Assembly (NCBI RefSeq): GCF_016836705.1 | Contig: NZ_JAFCGY010000015.1 | Location: 62,001 to 126,000, forward strand | DNA: 64,000 nt | Direction of reading: 5' to 3' | From: Mesorhizobium caraganae | GTDB taxonomy: Bacteria > Pseudomonadota > Alphaproteobacteria > Rhizobiales > Rhizobiaceae | Notes under the pieces: model-generated | What the model was told of the DNA's origin: nothing | What the model saw: only the letters and a program-made list of their open reading frames with translations | Databases searched by the model: none | Part shown: positions 50,902-59,037 of the stretch, in pieces | Position numbering within the stretch: position 1 is the first letter of the stretch | How the letters are laid out: every line of letters begins with the position of its first letter | Position numbers and translations under genes: made by a program

Positions 50902-51201
50902 TCATTGCTTCGGTGGCTGCACAGGCACCTCGCCGGGCTTGATCACCGGTGTTTTGCCCTCGTCCGGCGGCGGCTGCGTCATGCCCTGGTCACCGCTGGG
51001 CGGCGGCTGCAGCACGCCGCCGCAAGAACCAAGATCGGCGGTCGAATTGCCATTGCCGGCATCGGCGGGACGCGGCTGCTGGCCGCCATCCTGGGGCTGC
51101 GCCTGGCAAGGCACGGGAGGAGCCCCCTCGCCGTCGTCTTGCGCGGCGGCAGGGCCGGCAAGTGCCAGCAGCGCGCACGGCAAGAAAACAAAGATCTTCA
51201 T
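50902..51201 (-). CDS. Small secreted Pro-rich protein
   Basis: A 99-residue protein with a signal peptide (1-20, ending AAAQ). The mature part is rich in Pro, Gln, Gly and Asp, has two Cys and ends with IKPGEVPVQPPKQ. No family recognised; probably disordered in the periplasm. ATG 51201 with GGAGACGGAC upstream. Its upstream region holds the GGAACC array at 51256-51298. Confidence 0.6.
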   Translation of the reverse strand: MKIFVFLPCALLALAGPAAAQDDGEGAPPVPCQAQPQDGGQQPRPADAGNGNSTADLGSCGGVLQPPPSGDQGMTQPPPDEGKTPVIKPGEVPVQPPKQ

Positions 51202-51255
51202 TGTCCGTCTCCGTCTGGAATCGTCTTCTTTTGGCAAATGCAGCCCAGCGGCAAT

Positions 51256-51298
51256 GGTTCCCCAAGTGGTTCCCCCACGTGGTTCCTAAGCGGTTCCC
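51256..51298. repeat. Array of four GGTTCC motifs with a 11-13 base period
   Basis: GGTTCC occurs at 51256, 51268, 51281 and 51292, and a GGTTTCGGGAACC dyad follows at 51313. On the reverse strand these are GGAACC, the -35 word of EcfG promoters, phased to about one helical turn. Confidence 0.7.
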
Positions 51299-51320
51299 AA
51301 ACAAGCTGGGACCGGTTTCG

Positions 51321-51345
51321 GGAACCTGCTTGCCGGCGCCGAGTT
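51321..51345 (+). promoter_or_regulatory. EcfG-like promoter of the acidic protein gene
   Basis: GGAAC at 51321, 16 bases, AGTT at 51342, about 38 bases before ATG 51384. The -10 differs at one base. Confidence 0.45.
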
Positions 51346-51383
51346 CCACCTACTCGATGCAAGCACTGACCAGGGAGAAAATT

Positions 51384-51656
51384 ATGGACCCGCGTAGAAA
51401 ACCAAGCGACGAAGTGGAAGCCCCGACGCCGCGCCAGCAGGACTGGGATGCGTTGCGTGGCGCAAGGATCCTGCCCGACGGGGCAGATGAAGAAAGCCTG
51501 CCGGACACCACCGGTGTCGAGAAGGAAGGCGACCTGCCCGAGGAAGATGACGACAACCCCTATCAGGACAGTGACGATGCCTTGCCCGACGATTCCGAGG
51601 AAGCCGCCATTGGTCGCGACCCGGCGCGGCGCGGTGGTCCTTTCGACGAGGTGTAG
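51384..51656 (+). CDS. Small acidic hypothetical protein (90 aa)
   Basis: A 90-residue, highly acidic protein (EEDDDNPYQDSDDALPDDSE) that is probably disordered. CAGGGAGAAAATT precedes the ATG. Similar short acidic proteins are common in rhizobia without known function. EcfG-like promoter upstream. Confidence 0.65.
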   Translation: MDPRRKPSDEVEAPTPRQQDWDALRGARILPDGADEESLPDTTGVEKEGDLPEEDDDNPYQDSDDALPDDSEEAAIGRDPARRGGPFDEV

Positions 51657-51696
51657 GCTCGAAGCAGTCTGCGCCGGACTTTCGTAGCGTTTTACC

Positions 51697-51721
51697 GGAA
51701 CTCTTCCTCTGTTCGCTGGTT
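51697..51721 (+). promoter_or_regulatory. EcfG-like promoter of the PRC-barrel gene
   Basis: GGAAC at 51697, 16 bases, GGTT at 51718, about 31 bases before ATG 51753. Confidence 0.55.
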
Positions 51722-51752
51722 AGGAAATTGTCCAACCCAGAGGAGACCGGTC

Positions 51753-52037
51753 ATGGATCACACCAATCACGCACGACTTGCCAGCACGGAACTGACGCCC
51801 GACATACTCGAAGGCGCGACCATCTATGGCCCTGACGACGAGAAGATCGGTTCTGTCGATCATCTGCATGGCAGTCAGGTCGTCATCGACGTCGGCGGCT
51901 TTCTTGGCATCGGCGCCAAGCCGGTGGCGGTCACCACCAGCCAGCTTGATTTCATGCGCGACGAGGATGGCGACGTCCACGCCGTCACCAGTTGGACCAA
52001 GGACCAGCTCAAGGCGATGCCGGAGCATCGCGACTGA
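51753..52037 (+). CDS. PRC-barrel domain protein
   Basis: A 94-residue protein. ILEGATIYGPDDEKIGSVDH followed by VVIDVGGFLGIGAKPVAVT is the PRC-barrel, the small beta barrel of photosynthetic reaction centre H subunits and RimM. Free-standing versions are frequent stress proteins in alphaproteobacteria. AGAGGAGACCGGTC precedes the ATG. EcfG-like promoter upstream, strong terminator downstream. Confidence 0.85.
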   Translation: MDHTNHARLASTELTPDILEGATIYGPDDEKIGSVDHLHGSQVVIDVGGFLGIGAKPVAVTTSQLDFMRDEDGDVHAVTSWTKDQLKAMPEHRD

Positions 52038-52045
52038 TATTTTTC

Positions 52046-52073
52046 GAAGGGTCCGGCTGCCGCCGGGCCCTTC
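52046..52073 (+). terminator. Rho-independent terminator after the PRC-barrel gene
   Basis: GAAGGGTCCGGC pairs with GCCGGGCCCTTC across TGCC; a T-run lies on the opposite flank. Confidence 0.7.
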
Positions 52074-52140
52074 GTTCGGCACGCCAGGTGCGCCCTGGCG
52101 GTTTGGCTTCAGCGGCGCTCTGGTGATCAGGGAGAGACCG

Positions 52141-52290
52141 ATGATCAGAAAACTCAAATCAGGAAAATACCGCCTCTATTCGCGCAAGGTCGATGAAAAG
52201 ACCGGACGACGACGCAACCTCGGCACCTTCGACAGCCGCGAGGCGGCCGAAAAACACGAACGCGAAGTCCAGTATTTCAAGCGCCATTGA
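52141..52290 (+). CDS. 49-residue basic hypothetical protein
   Basis: A 49-residue protein (KLKSGKYRLYSRKVDEKTGR, then NLGTFDSREAAEKHEREVQY). The pattern resembles the AP2-like or integrase N-terminal beta-hairpin domain and is a frequent stand-alone small protein in rhizobia. CAGGGAGAGACCG precedes the ATG. Function unknown. Confidence 0.7.
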   Translation: MIRKLKSGKYRLYSRKVDEKTGRRRNLGTFDSREAAEKHEREVQYFKRH

Positions 52291-52376
52291 GATCGCTCCC
52301 GACCTCTTCAAAGCGCGTACCCTGACGCTGAGCGTGTGCTGCGTGCACGCTCCGACGGCGACCTGCGAGCCGGCGC

Positions 52377-52414
52377 CGGGCAACCGTCGGCGCTTGAGTG
52401 CCGACGGTTGCCCG
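52377..52414. terminator. Long perfect hairpin between convergent genes
   Basis: A 15-base stem, CGGGCAACCGTCGGC with GCCGACGGTTGCCCG, and an 8-base loop. No T-run on either side; it may stop transcription from both directions. Confidence 0.55.
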
Positions 52415-52423
52415 ACCGGACCT

Positions 52424-52645
52424 TCAGTTCGATGCGGAATCGCCCAGCGCCTCGGTGACGAAGGACGCCGCGATCAGGTCGTCGGCATCGATGCGTAGGG
52501 ACCCTTCGCTACCCCCCATGATGGCAGCGACCTTCTGGAAGGCCTGCATCTCGTATTCGGTAATCCTGGCGTTTCGCATCCTGGCCTTCAGATCGGCAAC
52601 GCGTCGGCCCAGTGAGGCGGACGTTCCGATTTCTCTTTTCGACAT
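52424..52645 (-). CDS. Small hypothetical protein (73 aa) under EcfG control
   Basis: A 73-residue helical protein (RRVADLKARMRNARITEYEM, then DADDLIAASFVTEALGDSAS). No family recognised. GGGAGCACCACAC lies before ATG 52645. The upstream EcfG-type promoter is an exact match, about 100 bases before the start. Confidence 0.65.
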   Translation of the reverse strand: MSKREIGTSASLGRRVADLKARMRNARITEYEMQAFQKVAAIMGGSEGSLRIDADDLIAASFVTEALGDSASN

Positions 52646-52748
52646 TGTGTGGTGCTCCCTCCCCCAACCCATGCCTGGTTTTGCCCTTTGCCCGCTTGGC
52701 TGTACCCATGGCTGCCTATTTATAAGGCAGCACGAATACAGTCGCGGC

Positions 52749-52773
52749 AACGCGCAGTATTGGGGAAGGTTCC
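52749..52773 (-). promoter_or_regulatory. EcfG-type promoter of the 73-residue protein
   Basis: On the reverse strand GGAAC, 16 bases, CGTT; exact consensus. Confidence 0.72.
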
Positions 52774-52921
52774 AGCGTAAAATGGTCACGAAATAATACG
52801 GGAGGGCCAGCAGCCCGAGGCGGCGACACGCGCCGCAACCACCGGCTGCGGCCGTCATGCCGAACCAACCTCGACGCTATCGGCGACGAGGGCCGGATTG
52901 CGATCGCCTTATGCGAACCCG

Positions 52922-53329
52922 TCAGCGAGTGGCAGACGGTACGGCCGCGGTCGAGCGCACCGTTTCTGGCGAGAACACCACGAAAGCGAAGACCAGAACG
53001 GCAGCGGCGACGATGAGCGAGCCGCCGGCAACGACAGGTTCAAGCGCCGGGTTTCCCTGCAACATCACGTAGAGCGCCGGCAGCATGATCACCACGCCAG
53101 CCGTATAGAGCCAGTAGTGAATCATGGCGATGCGGCGCGCCGCCTTTTGCGGATTGAGCGCGTAGTAACCGCCGAAGATGGCGCTCGTCACCCAGCCCAG
53201 CAGGTTGATATGCGCATGCGCCGGGAAGGCGCTGTGATCGCCTGAGATGGCCATCTGCAGGCCGGCCGCAATTCCCAATATGAGGAACACGATGGCGGTT
53301 TTGAAAAAGAGCTCTGAAACCTTAGGCAT
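52922..53329 (-). CDS. Four-helix membrane protein resembling part of haem-copper oxidase subunit I
   Basis: A 135-residue membrane protein with four hydrophobic helices. AFPAHAHINLLGWVTSAIFG near 35-54 resembles the His-containing second helix region of cbb3-type oxidase subunit I, and the fourth helix follows a short Pro loop. It is far too short for an oxidase. GGGGGAGAACGAC precedes the ATG. Haem binding is possible; function unknown. Confidence 0.6.
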   Translation of the reverse strand: MPKVSELFFKTAIVFLILGIAAGLQMAISGDHSAFPAHAHINLLGWVTSAIFGGYYALNPQKAARRIAMIHYWLYTAGVVIMLPALYVMLQGNPALEPVVAGGSLIVAAAVLVFAFVVFSPETVRSTAAVPSATR

Positions 53330-53456
53330 GTCGTTCTCCCCCGATGCCGTTTACCCCAGCATTGCGAAGGCTACACTTAGGAGTGAAGATTTTCCATACC
53401 GTACTTTGGGTTAGTAACGCTTTTGCCCCAGGGACCGGCAGTTCCCTCGGCCCGTC

Positions 53457-53485
53457 AAAAAGCCGCCGGGGCGAACCCCGGCGGC
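53457..53485 (-). terminator. Rho-independent terminator of the Gly/Asn-rich protein gene
   Basis: On the reverse strand GCCGCCGGGG pairs with CCCCGGCGGC across TTCG and is followed by TTTTT. Confidence 0.85.
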
Positions 53486-53517
53486 ATGGTCGTTCTATTG
53501 GGCCGTTTCGCGATCGC

Positions 53518-54285
53518 TTACGGCGTTGCCGGAGCCAGCTTGGCGGCCATCTGGTCGATCTTGTCGGCAAGCACGCCGTTGGCCCAGTCGGTGACCTCGG
53601 GGTCGACCGGCTTGTTGGCCATATCGGCGAGTGCGTCATCGAGCGATGGGATGTTGCCGGTAGCCGTATCGGCAGCCGTCTGCGCCGCGGCAGCCGCCGC
53701 TTCAGCATCCGTGACCGCGGCCTCCAGGTCCGCGATCGTTGCGGCCTGGGCCGCCTGCTCCTCGGGCGTTGGAGGCGTAATGGCATTCGCCTCGTCGAAC
53801 AGCGCCTGCTGGGCGGCCACCGCGTTCTGGGCTTCCGTCACCGCAGCATTTGCCTCGTCAACCGCGGCTTGGGCGTTCTTGGCAACTGCCGACGCCGTCA
53901 CATAAGCCTGAACGCCGGCGAACTTCTTGCTCTTGGAGTTCATATAGGCGTTGATGTTGCGTTGCAGCGAGTTCAGCCGGCCAAGCTTGGCGTGGATGTT
54001 CTTTTCCTTGGGCGTCGCGGCGACTTCGACGTCATCGACAGCCTGGTCGTCGGTCGAGGCCTTCTTGCCGGCATGAGCCGATGCCGATTTGCCATGCGAA
54101 GCGCTGTTGCCGGATTTGCCGCTGCCGCTATTGCCGTTGCCGCCGCCATTGCCGTTACCGCCGCCGTTGCCACCACCATGGCCGTGGCCACCACCGTTAC
54201 CGTTGCCACCAGCACCAGCCAGCGCCGGAGAGGCCAGAAGCGCAAACGCGGCAAGCGCCGCCAAAAGAGTTTTTCGGGATGTCAT
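53518..54285 (-). CDS. Secreted Gly/Asn/His-rich protein with coiled-coil tail
   Basis: A 255-residue protein. A signal peptide (1-23) leads to a low-complexity tract of Gly, Asn and His (about 24-60), then a Ser/Lys-rich linker. A long Ala-rich coiled coil follows (about 125-205) with AVDEANAAVTEAQNAVAAQQ-like heptads. The C-terminal ~50 residues are acidic. ATG preceded by GAGGAGGTATT. The composition suggests a cell-surface or matrix protein. A second Gly/Asn-rich secreted protein lies at 59038. Confidence 0.75.
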   Translation of the reverse strand: MTSRKTLLAALAAFALLASPALAGAGGNGNGGGHGHGGGNGGGNGNGGGNGNSGSGKSGNSASHGKSASAHAGKKASTDDQAVDDVEVAATPKEKNIHAKLGRLNSLQRNINAYMNSKSKKFAGVQAYVTASAVAKNAQAAVDEANAAVTEAQNAVAAQQALFDEANAITPPTPEEQAAQAATIADLEAAVTDAEAAAAAAQTAADTATGNIPSLDDALADMANKPVDPEVTDWANGVLADKIDQMAAKLAPATP

Positions 54286-54730
54286 AATACCTCCTCGGGG
54301 GATAGCCCACCTCCGCCGACTCGCTATAGCAGCGCCATATGAGAATTTGCTAATTCGACGGAGTAAACTTTAGATAAATGTGGTTGCGATACGCGATAAT
54401 CGACCGGCAAAAGGTTGGACAAAATCTTGTAAATAATTGATATATAAAGATAAATATGAACATCGCCGAGCAGATCGGCCCTTTGCGCGACTGACGCCCT
54501 ATACTGATCAGACCTTAGGCCTAATTGCTGCGATACTTAGGTCGCAACCAAGACCGTCGTCGCGTGATTTTCCGAACAGGTGTCGAATACGGATTCGACA
54601 TGAGCGAGCACCTGCAGCCCGCTTTCGACGCGGATGGATTGAGGGCCGGCACCCACGCGTTCGGAGCATCGGTGATGGTCGATTGTCGCCCCCGAAGGCA
54701 TCGCCTTTCAGGCGCTTGCGGCATTGGGCC
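54286..54730. other. AT-rich intergenic interval
   Basis: About 445 bases without a credible gene. The stretch 54340-54470 is clearly richer in A and T than its surroundings. A palindrome with arms GTCGAAT and ATTCGAC lies at 54582-54599. No operator or promoter can be named. Confidence 0.4.
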
Positions 54731-54967
54731 CTATGGCATCAGCAGGATATCGGCGCCCGGCTGTTCATCGAACAGCACGGTGCAGCCGCGCCTCAGCGCC
54801 ACCGCAGACAGGGCATTGGCCACCGCCTCGTCCGGCGACACGAAATCGCCAGTCAGCACTCGCAATTCTTCAACCGCCTTGGCCATCGACACGCAGTGCC
54901 CGGCAACGCGATCGCTCGTGCAGGCGTCAACGACGCTGACGAGGTCGATCATCTCGAACTGGCCCAT
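54731..54967 (-). CDS. Small hypothetical protein (78 aa) under EcfG control
   Basis: A 78-residue helical protein (VSMAKAVEELRVLTGDFVSP, then EAVANALSAVALRRGCTVLF). No family recognised. ATG 54967 has GTGGAGG five bases upstream. The EcfG promoter at 55005-55030 would start transcription near 54998, which excludes the upstream ATG at 55003 and longer frames. Confidence 0.62.
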   Translation of the reverse strand: MGQFEMIDLVSVVDACTSDRVAGHCVSMAKAVEELRVLTGDFVSPDEAVANALSAVALRRGCTVLFDEQPGADILLMP

Positions 54968-55004
54968 ACCAGCCTCCACGAAACAATGTCCCAACGAGAC
55001 CATG

Positions 55005-55030
55005 AACGCCGTGGCGAGAGACAATGTTCC
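55005..55030 (-). promoter_or_regulatory. EcfG-type promoter of the 78-residue protein
   Basis: On the reverse strand GGAAC, 17 bases, CGTT; exact words, about 38 bases before the start. Confidence 0.68.
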
Positions 55031-55102
55031 CTGCGCCCGGCGGGAAGGCGGCTCAATCGACGGCCGGTTCTCCAGCGAATTCACCGGAGGTAAGCGCCTC
55101 GC

Positions 55103-55136
55103 TTGACAGCGGACCCTGTTTGTTCTCTATTTGTTC
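55103..55136 (+). promoter_or_regulatory. dinB promoter with LexA box
   Basis: TTGACA at 55103 and TCTATT at 55126 are spaced by 17. GTTC-N7-GTTC at 55122-55136, the alphaproteobacterial LexA site, overlaps the -10. LexA would block polymerase until DNA damage. Confidence 0.8.
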
Positions 55137-55197
55137 GTCAAAACCACCCCTAGCAACAGACGCGGCTAATGCTGCAACGCCCAAAGGAACGGCCGGG

Positions 55198-56439
55198 ATG
55201 GAACCCACCATCCTGCATGCGGATCTCGATGCCTTCTATGCCTCGGTCGAGCAGCTGCTCGACCCGTCGCTCAGGGGCAAGCCGATTGCCGTCGGCGGTG
55301 GTGTGGTGCTGGCCGCATCCTACGAGGCCAGGGTTTTTGGCGTCCGCGGCGGGATGCCGGGGCGGCGCGCGCGGGAGCTTTGCCCGCAGTTGATCTTTGT
55401 CGGCGGAAATTTCGGCGAGTACCAGAGGCTGGGCGACGCCGCGATCAAAGTGCTCGACGATTTCACGCCGCTGGTCGAGCGCATCTCGATCGACGAGGCC
55501 TTTGCCGATGTCGCCGGCTGCACGCATCTGTTCGGGTCGCCGGCCGAGATCGCCGCCAGGGTGCGCCGGCGTGTACGGGCCGAACTCGGCCTGCCGATCT
55601 CGATCGGCGTGGCGCGCACCAAGCACCTGGCCAAGATCGCCTCGCAAGTGGCGAAACCCGACGGGCTGGTGGTGGTCGATCCGGCAACGGAGCTCGCCTT
55701 CCTGCACGACCTGCCGGTCGGGTTGATGTGGGGCGTCGGCCCGGCGACCAAAGCGCGGCTGGCCGAGATCGGCATCGAGACCATCGGCCAGTTGGCCAAG
55801 ACCCACAGCGACGCGTTGCGCCGGCTGCTCGGCCCCGCCGCCGGCGAGAAGCTGGCATCGCTGGCGTGGAACCGAGATCCGCGAAAACTCGAGACGCACC
55901 GGCGGGCGCATTCGGCCGGCGCGCAATCGGCGCTCGGCAAGCGGCCGGCCGAGGCCCATGTGTTCGGACCTGTTCTTCTGCATCTGGCAGACCGGGTCGC
56001 CAGCCGGCTCAGGGCAAAATCGCGGCCCGGCCGCACGGTGACGGTGCGGGTGCGTTTCGCCGATCTGCACGCGGTCACGCGCTCGGTGACGCTCGATCAG
56101 CCGATTTCGGCGACCGCGATGCTGGCCGAAATCGCCGAGGAACTGGTGCGCGGCGTGCTGGCCGCCAACCCTTGGGAAAAGACCATCTCGCTGCTGGCGA
56201 TCTCGGTGTCGCAGTTGGAAGAAAGTGCCGAGCTGCAGCTCGAGCTGCCGCTCGGCCTCGATGACGAGAAGCAGCGGCCCGGCAGCAAAAAGGGCCTGGC
56301 GCGCTTTGGCGCCGACCGTGCCATCGACAAGATCCGCCAGCGCTTTGGCAGAGAGGCGGTCGGCTATGGCGCGGTGGCGCTGGAAGCCCGGCGCTCGGTC
56401 CCCGACGCCTTCCGCGAACTGGCGGAAAAGGAGCTGTGA
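55198..56439 (+). CDS. dinB: DNA polymerase IV (DinB, Y-family)
   Basis: A 413-residue translesion polymerase. ILHADLDAFYASVEQ near 5-19 holds the first catalytic Asp (Asp9), and RISIDEAFADV near 96-105 the Asp/Glu pair. A helix-hairpin-helix (GVGPATKARLAEIGI) and a little-finger domain follow. Pol IV copies past DNA lesions. The promoter start near 55138 and AAAGGAACGGCCGGG before ATG 55198 fix the start; the frame is open further upstream but untranscribed. A LexA box makes it SOS-inducible. Confidence 0.93.
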   Translation: MEPTILHADLDAFYASVEQLLDPSLRGKPIAVGGGVVLAASYEARVFGVRGGMPGRRARELCPQLIFVGGNFGEYQRLGDAAIKVLDDFTPLVERISIDEAFADVAGCTHLFGSPAEIAARVRRRVRAELGLPISIGVARTKHLAKIASQVAKPDGLVVVDPATELAFLHDLPVGLMWGVGPATKARLAEIGIETIGQLAKTHSDALRRLLGPAAGEKLASLAWNRDPRKLETHRRAHSAGAQSALGKRPAEAHVFGPVLLHLADRVASRLRAKSRPGRTVTVRVRFADLHAVTRSVTLDQPISATAMLAEIAEELVRGVLAANPWEKTISLLAISVSQLEESAELQLELPLGLDDEKQRPGSKKGLARFGADRAIDKIRQRFGREAVGYGAVALEARRSVPDAFRELAEKEL

Positions 56440-56442
56440 AAA

Positions 56443-56711
56443 CTATCGGCCGGTGCGCCAATAGCGATGCCCCTTGACGCCGCTTGCATTTCTCCCATTC
56501 CAGGGCTCGCAAGCTATGCCGTCATGGTCGGCGTCGTGCGTCGGCCAGTAGCCTGGTTCTCCCATATGCGCAGGGGCCAGGCCGACGGAAAGCCGGAAAC
56601 GATGTAGCCGAACAACAGGATAAACGGGGCCAGCATGGCCAGCCATCTCAACCTGCCCGACCTGCCGTGACGGCGATGCATTGGCCAACGCAGGAACGGC
56701 AGGAGCATCAT
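56443..56711 (-). pseudogene. Frameshifted excalibur-domain protein gene
   Basis: From ATG 56711 one frame reads a membrane anchor (LAMLAPFILLFGYIVSGF). The continuing sense lies in another frame: VGLAPAHMGEPGYWPTHDAD, then HDGIACEPWNG, the excalibur calcium-binding motif. The conserved NC that normally starts the motif is missing at the junction, so a small deletion with frameshift is likely. The 3' end touches the dinB end. A sequencing error is the alternative. Confidence 0.55.
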
Positions 56712-56811
56712 CCTTGGCAGCCAAAACTTTCAATGGCGCAAAAAGTTGCACAGGCAATGTCGCAAACGCTGCGGGGCCTCTATAACAGGGCACGGGCGGG
56801 AAGGGTGGATC

Positions 56812-58221
56812 GTGCGATTGCGGGGGGTTTTCCTGGGAGAGTTGTTGCAGCGTTGGGGCAGACTGTCGCTGGCCCTGCAGTTCCTCATCGCGGGCGGTAT
56901 CGGGCTGCTGGTGGTGATGCTGGTGGTCGGCCTGTGGGTGACCTCGCAAATCCGGCAAGGCGTCATGCGCAATTCCGCCGCGACCACCGCGCTCTATGTC
57001 GACAGCGTGATCGCGCCGCTATTGCCCGACATGCGCAAAAGCCGAGAGCTCGACGATACCGTCAAGCGGGCGCTCGACGAGACGCTCGACCAGGGTGCAC
57101 TCGGCAAGCGGCTGGCGTCGTTCAAGCTGTGGCGGCGCGACGGCACGATCCTCTACGCCAAGGATACGACGCTGATCGGCAAGGTGTTCGAGCCCAACGC
57201 CAACCTGGTCGCCGCCTTCAGCGGCAATGTCGTGGCCGAGTACAACGACCTCGACGACGATGCCGAGAGCCAACACGATAAAAAGACTGAAGCTGGACCG
57301 CTGCTGGAAATCTACAATCCGGTACGCGAACCCTGGTCGGGCGAAGTCGTCGCCGTTTCGGAGTTCTACGAGGTTGCCGACGGCTTCGAGTCGACGCTGA
57401 CCGTCGCTTTGTGGCAAAGCTGGCTGGTCGTGGCCGGCGCCACCGCGGCGGCATTGGCGCTGCTGTCGGGCATCGTCTTTCGCGGCAGCCGCACGATCCA
57501 AACCCAGCGGGAGGCACTCGAGGCCAAGATCGCCGAATTGCGGGCGCTGCTGTCGCAGAACTCATCTCTGCGCGAGCGCGTGCAGCACGCCTCGCGCCGC
57601 GCCACCGCGCTCAACGAACGCTATCTCAGGCGCATCGGCGCCGATCTTCACGACGGGCCGGCCCAGCTCGTGGCGCTGGCGGCACTCAGGATGGACAGCC
57701 CGATCTTGCTTGATCCCGGCGCCCCCGCCGCGCTGCGCGAAGCCGAGATCGCCGACATTCACAAAACGCTTGATGAAGCGATCCGCGAGATACGCGGCAT
57801 CTGCAACGGTCTCGTCCTGCCGCAGATCGAGACGGCGGCGGTGCTCGACATATTGCGGCTGGCGGTCACCGAACACCAGCGGCGGACCGGAACCTCGGTT
57901 TCGCTGACGCTGCCAAAGCGCTTGCGCGAACCCGGCCCTTCCGAGAAGATCAGCATCTATCGTTTTGTCCAGGAAGGCTTGAACAATGCCTATCGCCACG
58001 GGAAAGGCAGGGATCAGGCGGTGAAAGCGGCAATGAAAGGCGGCAAGCTGTTCGTCGAGGTCCTCGACGGCGGTCCCGGATTCGACCCGGTAAGAAGCGA
58101 GGGCCTTGGGCTTGCCGGTCTCAGGGAGCGTATCGAGAGCATCGGCGGCCAGTTTGAAACTGTATCTGGCCCACAAGGCACACGACTGGTGATAACATTG
58201 TCCATTGAGGAGCAATCGTGA
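56812..58221 (+). CDS. Membrane sensor histidine kinase (HisKA_3, NarX/DegS-like)
   Basis: A 469-residue kinase. Two membrane helices (about 17-42 and 200-222) bracket a periplasmic sensor domain of about 160 residues. A coiled linker leads to the HisKA_3 box RRIGADLHDGPAQLVALAAL with His near 279. The ATPase part has an Asn box (EGLNNAYRHGKG), then DGGPGFDP and GLGLAGLRERI. GTG 56812 with AAGGGTGG upstream is my start. The stop overlaps the response regulator start (GTGA), so the pair is translationally coupled. Confidence 0.88.
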   Translation: MRLRGVFLGELLQRWGRLSLALQFLIAGGIGLLVVMLVVGLWVTSQIRQGVMRNSAATTALYVDSVIAPLLPDMRKSRELDDTVKRALDETLDQGALGKRLASFKLWRRDGTILYAKDTTLIGKVFEPNANLVAAFSGNVVAEYNDLDDDAESQHDKKTEAGPLLEIYNPVREPWSGEVVAVSEFYEVADGFESTLTVALWQSWLVVAGATAAALALLSGIVFRGSRTIQTQREALEAKIAELRALLSQNSSLRERVQHASRRATALNERYLRRIGADLHDGPAQLVALAALRMDSPILLDPGAPAALREAEIADIHKTLDEAIREIRGICNGLVLPQIETAAVLDILRLAVTEHQRRTGTSVSLTLPKRLREPGPSEKISIYRFVQEGLNNAYRHGKGRDQAVKAAMKGGKLFVEVLDGGPGFDPVRSEGLGLAGLRERIESIGGQFETVSGPQGTRLVITLSIEEQS

Positions 58222-58865
58222 CCCAAGCCATCCGCATTGCCATTGTCGACGACCATCCGTTGTTTCGCGAGGGCGTAGCGCGCAGCCTCGGCGAGATCGG
58301 CGGTTTCGAAGTGGTCGGCGAAGGCGCCAGCGCCGAGGATGCCGAAAGGCTGGTCGCGGCCATGCGGCCCGACATCGTGCTGCTCGACATCAGCATGCCG
58401 GGCGGCGGGCTCGCCGCCGCGGCAAACATCATGACCGGGCACCCCGGCCAGAAAATCGTCATGCTGACCGTGTCGGAAGCCAATGCCGACGTTGCCCAGG
58501 CGCTCAATGCCGGCGCGCGCGGCTATGTGCTGAAAGGCGTCGGTTCGAAGGCGCTGGCCGAAATCCTCAGCAATGTCGCGGCTGGCGAAAGTTATGTCTC
58601 GCCGACACTGTCGGCCCGGCTTCTGTCGGACCTGTTGCAGCCGGCGAATCGCAAGGCCGAACCCCTCCAGCAGCTCACCGGCCGCGAGACCGATATTCTG
58701 CGCCTGGTGGCGGAAGGCTTGAGCAACAAGGAAGTCGCCGCACGGCTTTCGCTGCAGGAGAAGACAGTCAAGCATCACATGACGCGGGTTCTGGCCAAGC
58801 TCAATGTCCGCAACCGCACCGAGGCGGCGCTGCTGATGCGCGAGGCGCGGGAGCGCGCGAGTTGA
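58218..58865 (+). CDS. LuxR/NarL-family response regulator
   Basis: A 215-residue regulator. Receiver residues Asp11, Asp12 and Asp57 (LLDISMPGG) and a Lys in YVLKG are intact. The C-terminal LuxR helix-turn-helix (about 150-205) contains LTGRETDILRLVAEGLSNKE and VKHHMTRVLAKL. GTG start overlapping the kinase stop. It is the output partner of the upstream kinase; targets are unknown. Confidence 0.92.
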   Translation: MTQAIRIAIVDDHPLFREGVARSLGEIGGFEVVGEGASAEDAERLVAAMRPDIVLLDISMPGGGLAAAANIMTGHPGQKIVMLTVSEANADVAQALNAGARGYVLKGVGSKALAEILSNVAAGESYVSPTLSARLLSDLLQPANRKAEPLQQLTGRETDILRLVAEGLSNKEVAARLSLQEKTVKHHMTRVLAKLNVRNRTEAALLMREARERAS

Positions 58866-58929
58866 CGCGCGGCGCACGGACGACGCCCATCCGCGCCAGG
58901 CACTGAGGCAAAACACATCCGCGCGAAAG

Positions 58930-59036
58930 CGGCTAGAGCGCTTCACCGTTTCACGGAAACGGCGAACCGCTCTATCTCTTTGTTTTTACGCAATTCCCTA
59001 GGGAAAGCGCTCACACTTTCCTGGAATTGCTCTAGC
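58930..59036. repeat. RIME-like rhizobial intergenic mosaic element
   Basis: AGAGCGCTTCACCGTTTC pairs with GGAAACGGCGAACCGCTCT, and a second hairpin is formed by CGCAATTCC and GGAATTGC. The sequence resembles the mosaic elements repeated in Rhizobium and Mesorhizobium genomes. It separates the response regulator from the Gly/Asn-rich protein gene. Confidence 0.75.
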
Positions 59037-59037
59037 C

